Of a DNA stretch of 64,000 nucleotides, positions 54,635 through 62,229 are shown in pieces; the stretch's first letter is position 1; every line of letters begins with the position of its first letter. Source of the stretch: Thiorhodococcus drewsii AZ1. Lineage in GTDB: Bacteria > Pseudomonadota > Gammaproteobacteria > Chromatiales > Chromatiaceae. Where the stretch lies: positions 129,355 through 193,354 of the forward strand of contig NZ_AFWT01000003.1 of NCBI RefSeq assembly GCF_000224065.1, written 5' to 3'. Position numbers and translations under genes: made by a program. The notes under the pieces are model-generated. The model searched no databases. It was not told the DNA's origin and saw only the letters and a list, made by a program, of their open reading frames with translations.

Positions 54635-55305
54635 TCAGCGTGCCACCTGGAAGCGGTCGACCTGGGACTGCAGATCGACGGCCACCCGCGCGAGATTGTC
54701 GCTCGCGGATGCCGTCTGTTGAGATCCCTCTGCCGTTTCGTCGGCGACATCGCTGATGGTCACGATGTTGCTTTGATTTCCTCGGCCATGCTGGCGATCT
54801 GGATATTCATGGATTTGATGTTGTCGATGAGGTCGGCGATCGCCTGACGCGCGGCGCTGGTGTTGCTGGCCTGGGCCACGGTGGCCTCCGCCTTGGCACG
54901 AACCAATTCCATGGCGTCGGCCACCTGGTTGGCGCCGGACTGGAGCTGCTCGATCATCTGGTTGATTTCCTGCGTAGGAGGCTATCACCCTTGAGCCGCT
55001 GGATCACATCGGCGGTGCTTCCGACCTCCTCCGCCAGGGCGTTGATGGTGTCCACCGTCTCGTTCACCACCCGATGCCCTGCCTGTGCCTGGGTGTCCGC
55101 CTCCAGTGCCGCTTGCGAGGCGTTCGCGGCGTTCCGGGCCATCTCCTGCCACGTGGCCGACATCTGGGTCATGGCCGTCGCCACCTGCTGGGTCTCGTTT
55201 TGCTGGCGCAGCACGCCTTGAGCGCTCGTGCTCGGTGATGGCAGACAACTGCCCGGAGGAGTCGGTGAGCCGGGTAGAGTGTCTCATGATGCCGTGGATC
55301 ATCGG
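54635..55305 (-). pseudogene. Decayed chemoreceptor (methyl-accepting domain remnant)
   Basis: On the minus strand, three frames carry consecutive pieces of a methyl-accepting domain: LTDSSGQLSAITE, then LRQQNETQQVATAMTQMSATWQEMARNAANASQAAL... up to VIQRLKGDS, then QEINQMIEQLQSGANQVADAMELV..., then NIVTISDVADETAEGSQQTASASDNLARV to a TGA at 54635. At least three frameshifts are needed to join them. The segment between LKGDS and QEINQ lacks the hairpin tip that contacts CheA and CheW, an internal deletion of about 60 residues. The N-terminal sensor is absent. It closely resembles the intact receptor at 51654, so it is probably a decaying paralogue. Confidence 0.85.
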
Positions 55306-55317
55306 GGGCAGATTCGC

Positions 55318-56676
55318 TCAACTGGCTTCCTGGCTCAGGGATTCTCCGTTGCTGCTGATGACCTCGCGGTAGAACTGTGCGCTGGATTTGAGGATCCGCG
55401 TCTGATCGTCTGGGTCGACGTGGATCAGCCCGTAATGCTTGGAGTAACCCTGCGTCCACTCGAACCCGTCGAGCAGCGACCGTACAAAATAGCCGCGCAG
55501 GTTCGCGCCAGCGAGGATGGCGCGGCGAGCGGCGCGTAGATGCGCGCGCAGGAAACCGATCCGTTCGGGATCGGGGACCTCGCCCTCGATCGCGGGCGCG
55601 TCCGCGAAGGCGGCGCCGTTCTCGGTGATGTAGAGCGGTAGTTTGCCATAGCGGTCCTTGAACCCGAGCAGCGCCTCGATGAGCCCCTGAGGATAGATTT
55701 CCCACCCCATCTCGCTGTCGAAGGATCCCGGCATGCGGATGCGGCTGGCGCCGAAGGGCTGGACGTTGGGGTCGGCGCGGACCAGGCCCCGGGTGTAATA
55801 GTTGATCCCGATAAAGTCGGTTTGTGCCTGGATGCGGTTCATGTCGGCCGGATCGATCTCGGGCCAGGCCTCGCCGAAGGCCGAGATCAGCTCCTCGGGA
55901 TAGCGCCCAAGCAGTAGCGGATCGAGGAACCAGCGGTTGACGTAGGCATCGCGCCGGTTGGCGGCGGCTCGGTCCTCGTAGCTACGGCTGGCTGGGTGCT
56001 GTGGCTCGATGTCCACGGCCAGCCCGATCTCGTGCTTGCCGACCGAGCGGTAGGCGGCGACTGCGGCGGCGTGTGCGAGCAGCAGATTGTGTCCGACGCG
56101 TGGGGCCTCGAAGAGGTCGCGATGTCCGGGGGCCAGGGTTCCTTCGAGGTGTCCCTGGGCGGCGATCGCCCAGGGCGAGTTGAAGGTGATCCAGTGATCG
56201 ACCCGGTCGTCGAGCGCGCGGAATAGGACCTCGGCATAGTCGGCGAACCAGGAGGGGCTGTCCGGGTTCAGCCAGCCGCCGCGATCCTGCAGCGCCGCCG
56301 GCAGGTCCCAGTGGTAGAGGGTCACCACGGGCTTGATTCCCTTTTCCACCAGGGCGTCGATCAGGTGCTGGTAGGTGTCCAGCCCCAGCGTGTTGATGAT
56401 GCCATGCCCACCCATGATGATGCGGCTCCATGGGATGCTGAAGCTGTAGCTCTGCAAACCCATCTCGGCCATCAGCGCGACATCTTCCTTGAAGCGCCGG
56501 TAGTGGTCGCTCGCCAGGTCCCCAGTGTCCCCGCTGGCGATCCAGCCGGGCGTGTGCGTGAGTCTGTGCCAGATGCTGGGCTCGGCGTTGTCGGCCAGCG
56601 GGCTGCCTTCGATTTGATAGGCGGCCGTGCTGGCGCCCCATAGAAATCCTTCGGGAAATCTGCGGTCTTGAATCAT
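55318..56676 (-). CDS. GH1-family glycosidase (beta-glucosidase-like) lacking the acid/base Glu
   Basis: 452 residues from ATG 56676, with GAGG upstream; the frame is open further up but the family begins FPEGFLWGASTAAYQIEG. GH1 landmarks: SIPWSRI, YHWDLP, and the nucleophile Glu352 in YITENGAAF. The family acid/base motif TFNEP reads TFNSP here, with Ser167 in place of Glu. Retaining GH1 enzymes without this Glu (such as myrosinases) need an external base, so normal beta-glucosidase turnover is doubtful. It lies beside a chemoreceptor pseudogene and may itself be drifting or specialised. Confidence 0.88.
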   Translation of the reverse strand: MIQDRRFPEGFLWGASTAAYQIEGSPLADNAEPSIWHRLTHTPGWIASGDTGDLASDHYRRFKEDVALMAEMGLQSYSFSIPWSRIIMGGHGIINTLGLDTYQHLIDALVEKGIKPVVTLYHWDLPAALQDRGGWLNPDSPSWFADYAEVLFRALDDRVDHWITFNSPWAIAAQGHLEGTLAPGHRDLFEAPRVGHNLLLAHAAAVAAYRSVGKHEIGLAVDIEPQHPASRSYEDRAAANRRDAYVNRWFLDPLLLGRYPEELISAFGEAWPEIDPADMNRIQAQTDFIGINYYTRGLVRADPNVQPFGASRIRMPGSFDSEMGWEIYPQGLIEALLGFKDRYGKLPLYITENGAAFADAPAIEGEVPDPERIGFLRAHLRAARRAILAGANLRGYFVRSLLDGFEWTQGYSKHYGLIHVDPDDQTRILKSSAQFYREVISSNGESLSQEAS

Positions 56677-56876
56677 CGTCTGCCTCGGCTCATCTCGGTT
56701 GGGCGATCCGCCTTCTCGCTTGGATGATGATAGCGGTTGGCACAGAGATCGTCCGCCGGGCACGACCAGTGGCCGAAAAGAGGGTCGGACGAATCAGGGA
56801 TACGCGTGGGCGGAAGAGCATCCCGCGCCGTATTCGGTGTGAGCCAGGTCACGGGGTTATTTTTATCCTGGTGATA

Positions 56877-56905
56877 TTGATTTGCTATTTTAACCCGGGT
56901 ATTAT
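56877..56905 (+). promoter_or_regulatory. Candidate sigma-70 promoter of the DUF2239 gene
   Basis: TTGATT (56877-56882) and TATTAT (56900-56905) are separated by exactly 17 bp within an AT-rich stretch, 45 bp before the ATG at 56950. It is the clearest housekeeping-type promoter in the window. Confidence 0.5.
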
Positions 56906-57439
56906 TCTTGAGACATTCATTTTCCAGGCATCATGCCGAGGTCGCCGCGATGGCTCACTCTCTCTCCAAACCCTGCACTGCGTTCGATGGCGTTCGATTA
57001 TTAGCGTCCGGCCCGCTGATCGAGGTCGCGCTTGCGGTCAAGCATCTATCGGAATCCGGTGCGTCCGAGCCGGTCCTGGTCTTCGACGATGCGACCGGTC
57101 GGGTCGTCGATCTGGACCTGCGCGGCACAGAGGCCGACGTCATCGCGAGATTGTCGCAGGCGACTCACGCGGGGGCCGATCGACCGAACGCCTCGGGCAC
57201 GCCGTCCAATGACATCTCCGAAGCGTCGGCGACCAAACCGCGTGGACGCGGGCGGCCGAAGCTGGGCGTGGTCGGACGCGAAGTCACCTTGTTGCCTCGC
57301 CATTGGGACTGGCTGGCCGCACAGCCAGGTGGTGCCTCGGTGGCGTTGCGCAAGCTGGTGGAAGAGGCGAGATGTAGTGGTTCAATGAAAACGGACACCT
57401 TGCCAAGCGGCATAATGCCGACCGAAAGCGAGGTGAAGC

Positions 57440-57736
57440 ATGGCGAAGCAAAGCAGACGTCAGTACACAGAAGATTTCAAGCGTGAAGCAGTCAAGCTCG
57501 TGGAGGAGCAAGGGCGCGGGGTCGCGGAGGTGGCCCGTAGTCTCGGCGTGCACCGCAGTCAGATCGAGCGCTGGCGAATCCAGTATGGGCAGGTCTCATC
57601 CTCGGCCGGAGCTGGGCACCTGAAGGGCGAGGAGGCCGAGGAACTCAAGCGCCTGAGGGCTGAGGTCAAGCAGTTGCGCATGGAGCGCGAAATCCTAAAA
57701 AAAGCGGCGGCCTTCTTCGCCAAGGAGTCGAGCTGA
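57440..57736 (+). CDS. IS3-family transposase OrfA
   Basis: 98 residues. An N-terminal helix-turn-helix (YTEDFKREAVKLVEEQGRGVAEVARSLGVHRSQIERWRIQYG) is followed by a leucine-zipper-like helix (LKRLRAEVKQLRMEREILKKAAAFFAKE). Near the end, AAAAAAAG at 57697-57704 is a slippery site from which a -1 shift enters the OrfB frame, making the OrfAB transposase as in other IS3 elements. Confidence 0.93.
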   Translation: MAKQSRRQYTEDFKREAVKLVEEQGRGVAEVARSLGVHRSQIERWRIQYGQVSSSAGAGHLKGEEAEELKRLRAEVKQLRMEREILKKAAAFFAKESS

Positions 57737-58596
57737 AATTTCAGTTCATCAAGGCGCAGAAGGCCAGCTATCCGATCCGCGTGCTGTGCCGGATCCTGGA
57801 GGTCAGTGCCAGCGGTTTCTACGACTATCAAGAGCGGTGCCGACAAGGCAGTAGGAAAGAGAGGCAGGATCTGGTGTTGCGGGTCAAAGCGATTCATGAG
57901 CGAACTGGAGGCGTCTACGGCAGCCGACGTATGGCGCAGGAACTGCGCGCCGAGGGATTCTCGGTTGGGCGCTGTCAGGCGCGCAGTCTGATGCAGGAAG
58001 GCTGCATTGAGGTGCGATGCAAGCGTCGCTTCAAGCTCACCACCGACAGTCGTCATCGGTTGCCGGTGGCTGAGAATCTCTTGGATCGACAGTTCGAGGT
58101 GAGAGCCCCGAACCGGGTCTGGGCGTCGGACATCACGTATCTCTGGACCAACGAAGGCTGGCTCTACCTCGCGGTGGTGATCGACCTCTACGCACGGCGT
58201 GTCGTGGGTTGGGCGCTATCAGAGCGCATGCAAGCACCGCTGGTCTGCGATGCCCTGCGCATGGCGCTCGGCCGACGTCGCCCGCCGCCAGGGCTGATGC
58301 ACCATTCCGACCGGGGCAGCCAGTATGCCGGTCAGGCTTACCAGGACCTGTTGCGCGAGCATGGACTGACCCCATCGATGAGCCGCAAGGGCAATTGTTG
58401 GGACAATGCGCCGATGGAGCGCTTTTTCGGGAGCCTCAAACGTGAGCGCACCGATCGGCGACTCTTCGCCACCCGCGATGAAGCGAGAGCGTGTGTGATC
58501 GACTACATCGAAATGTTCTACAACAGCCAGCGCCGCCACTCCTATCTGGGCTATGTCAGCCCAGCAGAGTTCGAGGCAAAGGCGAACGCAGCTTAA
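57701..58596 (+). CDS. IS3-family transposase OrfB (rve/DDE integrase)
   Basis: The OrfB frame is -1 relative to OrfA and reads on from the slippery A7G at 57697-57704 (KFQFIKAQKASYPIRVLCRILEVSASGFYDYQ...). Taken alone it can start at GTG 57781 (271 residues). The DDE catalytic triad is visible: Asp in VWASDITYLWT, Asp in HHSDRGSQY and Glu in NAPMERFFGSLK. It appears intact, so the element could still transpose. Confidence 0.92.
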
Positions 58597-58845
58597 CAAA
58601 GTGTCCGCTGGGACTTGACCACTACAAGACGCACCGTAGGTGCCAGGCAACAGATGAGGGCGGCACAGGAGGCCGCCTATCAGTTCATGTCGGCGATGGC
58701 GGGCGATCTGTCCGGGTTCGAAGAAGCGACACGCGCCCTGTTCGCGAACGATCGTTCCCGCTTCGACCTCCAGATTGCCAACTGGCCCGAGGCGGTCCGC
58801 GACTATGCGACCCGGCTCGCCTTTGCCCCGTCAGCCGATGCGTCT

Positions 58846-61800
58846 TCAATGCGCTGACATCGTTGCGCCTTCAGTCGCCTCGATTGCCACCGCTTCGGTG
58901 GAGACCAGCTTGAGCTTCCAATCCTCGGCGGCGCTGCCGTCGAGGTCGAGATGGGCGGCAAGGTAGCGCAGGCGCTCGGCGTCGCTGCCGGTGGCGGTAC
59001 AGAAGCGGTCCTGGAGGAAAAAGGGCGGAGTCGCCTGGTAGTAGAGCGTGGCGCGCACCGAGGCGGGCTGTCCCTGAAGCTCCGAGCGTGCGATGCGATA
59101 GATGAGCCGGTCGGCGCCGCCCTCGACATAGTCCGGGTCGTCGCCGACGGCGGTGGAGCCTGCGTCTGCAGCGAGGTCGGGGCCGGCGCCCAGTGCGCGG
59201 GCGATCTCGGTGCGCGCGGCCAGGTCCAGATAGCCGTGGGGCAGGATGCGGTTGTCTTTCACCTCGGCGCAGATGGAGAGAAAGCTGGTGGTCAGCTCGC
59301 CCACGGGCGTGGCGTCATGACCGCAGCTCGCCGGTCCCTGTGCCGGTGGTGTGCTGACCAGCTCCTGGTAGATCTGCGCCTGATCCTGCGCCTCGATCAG
59401 CTGATAGTGCGGCTGGTGGGCACGGGTTTCGGGGTCGATGCGCGCGGAGCAGTCGTCGCGCCACCAGAGCTCGCCGGCGATCGGTTTGCCCTCGGCGTCG
59501 ACGATGAGCCCCGCGTCATTGGTCCGCCCGGAGGTCCAGAGCACCTGGCCGCTGGCGTCGAGCACCTCGAAGGCGACGAAGGCGCGACGGAACCCGACCC
59601 CGGACGGGAACTTGTGTCCGGCCAGGTTTTCGATGCGTACCTGAGCCGAGAGCTTGCTGTCGTCGAGCTGCGGTGCGCCCTCGATGCGGATCGCTGCGGT
59701 CGCGTGCGCGCCCTGATCGAGCATCTCACGCTCGGTGCGCAGCAGGGGTTCCAGACCCTTGGTGACCATCATCGGATCCTGGGTGCGCATCCCGAGCAGT
59801 TCGGGAAATTGCTGGAACATCTCGACCAGAAAAACGTTGAGTCCGACCAGGGTGTGGCGGGCGAAGCCGTCGCGCTCGGGCAGGTCGATTGCCTCGGCGG
59901 GTAGGGTATTGTCGGTGGCGGGGAAGCCGTCGAGCTCCTGGATCGCGGCGATTTTGCTGCGGTAGGGCGTGCCGTCCGGCGCGCGCGAGGGCATGTGACA
60001 GCCCTGGCAGGACTGGGCGCGCGTGCCCGCGCCCCGAGGCAGTGGACCGTCCGGGCTGTCGCCGGTGCGATAGGCGCTGAAGGCCCATTCGGGGTAGGTG
60101 GTCTGCTCGTAGACGTGGGCGAGCGTCTCGCCCTGACGCAGCACCGGCAGATGGACGGTGTGGCAGGTGCCGCAGGCCTCCGAGCTCAGGATGGCGGCGT
60201 TGTGCTCCGGGGTGATGCCGAGCGCATGCTGCATGGGTTTCGGTTTGGGGTCTTCGAAGGGACCGTAGAGCCGGTCTGGAGGACCGACCAGGAAGCTGCC
60301 GGTGAAGGTGCGGGCGAAGCCGGTGGCGTCCGGGTTGAGCTGCTGTTGGCGGCGTTCGACACAGCGGTTCTGCGGTTGACCGGCATAGGTGCGGGTGGCC
60401 GCCTGGCCCAATACCATGTGATGGCAGGCCATGCAGGAGATGCCGTCGCGTGCCAGCGCGCCATAGCTGGCGTGGGCCGCGCTCGGGGCGTCGGGCGGAT
60501 AGGGCACGGCGTCGACCAGAGCGCGCTCGAAGGTCGCGCACCCGTCCTGGGCGTCTTGTCCGTTCGCCTCCGGCAGATTGTCGATCTGCCACTGACGTTG
60601 ACCGAGGATGCCGTGACAGCCGAGACAGGTGGTCTGCACCAGATCGGACTGGTCGGGATGGAAGCGCTGGGTCTCGCTCGCGAGCTGGGCGAAGAACACC
60701 GGGTCGCGTCCAGCGAGCCCCATCGGCGAACTGCGCCAGGTGGCGTAGGGCGAGAGGTTGAGCAGTGCGTCGCCGTGCGGGTCGGGTGCGGTCATGTCGA
60801 ATTGCAGGCCGGTGCCTCCGGCATCGTGGCAGCCCAGACACTGGTCGCTGGTCAGATACTGGCTGTGGACGGCGGGTCCGTCGGCAGGCATCCAGACGTT
60901 GTCGTAGGTCTGGGAGGGCAGGGCGATGGCGCTGAGATCGATGCGGGCGAGCGCGACCCCGTTCGCTCCTTCGGCGGCGCCCGGAAGCGTGGCGAGGATC
61001 GCCGGATCGCTGGTCTCGCGCGGCTGGTCTACCGGCAGCGAGTCGTCGGCGTCCTCGGTCAGCAGCTCATGGTGTGCGGGGACCACGCGTTGGCGCTCGA
61101 ACCAGTCCTGCACCAGATAGACGTTGGGCTGTCCGCCGAAGCCCTCGACGTTCTTCAGGTCGGCGAAGGTCAGGTCGTCGGCGGCCGAGGCGTGACAGTT
61201 CATGCAGTACTGGCCGAAGCCCATGTAGGCGAGCCGGTTGCTCGGACCTGCGGGCCAGTCCGGGTCCCAGCCCGTCCAGCCGAACCAACCCCAGAACCAG
61301 CCGTCCTTGGCCGCCTGGCGGTCGCGCACCATCACCGCCGCCCCGCTCGACGGCTTCAATCGCTCGGGCTCCACCTGGGTGCAGCGCGCGGCGGGCGAGG
61401 GATACATCTCCTTCACCATGATGGCGCCATCGGGCACCGGCTCGGCGTCAGCCGGACTTGTCGCACCGGGTTCGGCCGGTCGGTGGTGCTCCATCCACTC
61501 GACCATCTCGGGCGAGTACCAGATCAGCACCGCGCCGTGGGTGCCGTAGGCGCTGCCGCTCCATTGGCCATCCTCGCCAGTCCCGCGCGTGGCGACGAAG
61601 GGGCCGGTGTCGCGCACCCGCTTGTCGCGCACCCAGCCGGCCTCGCTGTCGTGGTGACACCAGTGGGACAGGAAGTCGGCGAGCCGCGCCTCGTACTGGT
61701 CGAGCGGCAGGGCGCTCGGGTCGCGCACGACCGGAGCCAGCGTGCGACAGAGCGCCGGATCGCTCGGCAGCAGCGGCTCCGGCTGAGCGGCCGGGCAGTC

Positions 61801-61896
61801 GGCCCGGACGCCTGGAATGGCGAGTGCAAGCAGGGCGGGGGCAAGGGCGAGAAGCCGTCGAGAGACGCGTTGGTGGGGCGTAGGCTGGCGGTTCAT
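58846..61896 (-). CDS. Large periplasmic hexahaem c-type cytochrome
   Basis: 1016 residues from ATG 61896, with GGGAGGA upstream. A signal peptide ends near residue 32 (VRA-DC). Six CXXCH haem motifs are at about C231 (CMNCH), C353 (CLGCH), C424 (CLGCH), C488 (CMACH), C575 (CGTCH) and C630 (CQGCH). Residues 90-235 (GAIMVKEMYPSPAAR..., DGWFWGWFGWTGWD, then CMNCH) look like a cytochrome P460-type domain. The last 300 residues are haem-free and probably beta-rich. I do not recognise a characterised orthologue. It probably transfers electrons in the periplasm or has redox activity on a small substrate; no partner gene is adjacent. Confidence 0.85.
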   Translation of the reverse strand: MNRQPTPHQRVSRRLLALAPALLALAIPGVRADCPAAQPEPLLPSDPALCRTLAPVVRDPSALPLDQYEARLADFLSHWCHHDSEAGWVRDKRVRDTGPFVATRGTGEDGQWSGSAYGTHGAVLIWYSPEMVEWMEHHRPAEPGATSPADAEPVPDGAIMVKEMYPSPAARCTQVEPERLKPSSGAAVMVRDRQAAKDGWFWGWFGWTGWDPDWPAGPSNRLAYMGFGQYCMNCHASAADDLTFADLKNVEGFGGQPNVYLVQDWFERQRVVPAHHELLTEDADDSLPVDQPRETSDPAILATLPGAAEGANGVALARIDLSAIALPSQTYDNVWMPADGPAVHSQYLTSDQCLGCHDAGGTGLQFDMTAPDPHGDALLNLSPYATWRSSPMGLAGRDPVFFAQLASETQRFHPDQSDLVQTTCLGCHGILGQRQWQIDNLPEANGQDAQDGCATFERALVDAVPYPPDAPSAAHASYGALARDGISCMACHHMVLGQAATRTYAGQPQNRCVERRQQQLNPDATGFARTFTGSFLVGPPDRLYGPFEDPKPKPMQHALGITPEHNAAILSSEACGTCHTVHLPVLRQGETLAHVYEQTTYPEWAFSAYRTGDSPDGPLPRGAGTRAQSCQGCHMPSRAPDGTPYRSKIAAIQELDGFPATDNTLPAEAIDLPERDGFARHTLVGLNVFLVEMFQQFPELLGMRTQDPMMVTKGLEPLLRTEREMLDQGAHATAAIRIEGAPQLDDSKLSAQVRIENLAGHKFPSGVGFRRAFVAFEVLDASGQVLWTSGRTNDAGLIVDAEGKPIAGELWWRDDCSARIDPETRAHQPHYQLIEAQDQAQIYQELVSTPPAQGPASCGHDATPVGELTTSFLSICAEVKDNRILPHGYLDLAARTEIARALGAGPDLAADAGSTAVGDDPDYVEGGADRLIYRIARSELQGQPASVRATLYYQATPPFFLQDRFCTATGSDAERLRYLAAHLDLDGSAAEDWKLKLVSTEAVAIEATEGATMSAH

Positions 61897-62229
61897 GCTG
61901 TCCTCCCGTAGGCGTCGTCGTGATGGTGGATCCGATATCGGCGCACGCCCGGTGGCGAGCAGGTTGTTCGCCAAGTGTAGACACTGATGAGGCTGGATTG
62001 TCGCCAGTGGGATGATGGCGGCAACGCGCGGTGTGACCTTCCCCGAGGCTGCGGGCGTGGCCGTCATCAATCCGTGGGATGCACAGCGTTGATGCTGATT
62101 GCTTGGGAGCGGCGGGCGTTTAAGCGCCCGTGCTCGATCGGGCGCGGGAGCCGTCGTGAATTGGGTCCGAATCAGTCAAATGAGGGTGAGTGTAGCGACG
62201 CAGCCCGGAAGGTTCGCTCGAAGGAAACC
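61897..62229. other. 333-bp gap upstream of the multihaem cytochrome gene
   Basis: No gene is supported here. There is a small hairpin CGGGCG-TTTAAG-CGCCCG (62113-62130) without a T tract. The region near 61900-62000 must carry the promoter of the cytochrome gene, but no clear boxes are visible. Confidence 0.4.

Larger units (their letters stand above)
57373..58626 (+). mobile_element. Complete IS3-family insertion sequence, 1254 bp
   Basis: Terminal inverted repeats begin TGTAGTGGT at both ends (left TGTAGTGGTTCAATGAAAAC, right, reversed, TGTAGTGGTCAAGTCCCAGC), and GGACAC recurs about 20 bp in on each side. The flanking direct repeat AGA (57370-57372 and 58627-58629) is a 3-bp target duplication typical of IS3 elements. 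Two overlapping transposase frames fill the element. Its integrity and exact duplication indicate a fairly recent insertion. Confidence 0.95.
56950..58857 (+). pseudogene. DUF2239-family gene split by an IS3-family element
   Basis: The 5' part (56950-57372, MAHSLSKPCTAFDGVRLLAS... to LRKLVEEAR) and the 3' part (58630-58857, RTVGARQQMRAAQEAAYQFMSAMAGDLSGFEEATRALFANDRSRF...) are halves of one DUF2239 protein. Removing the element and one copy of its AGA duplication restores an open frame (EARRTVGARQ) of about 216 residues. DUF2239 proteins are small, of unknown function, with a central RGRPKLGVVGREVTLLPRHWDWL segment. The insertion inactivates the gene; a truncated 5' protein fused to about 38 IS-encoded residues could still be made. 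The 3' end overlaps the multihaem cytochrome gene by 12 bp. Confidence 0.88.

Noticed and set aside
59995-61911. Plus-strand open frame opposite the multihaem cytochrome
   Set aside because: The minus-strand product has a signal peptide, six CXXCH motifs and a strong ribosome binding site; the plus frame has none of these features.
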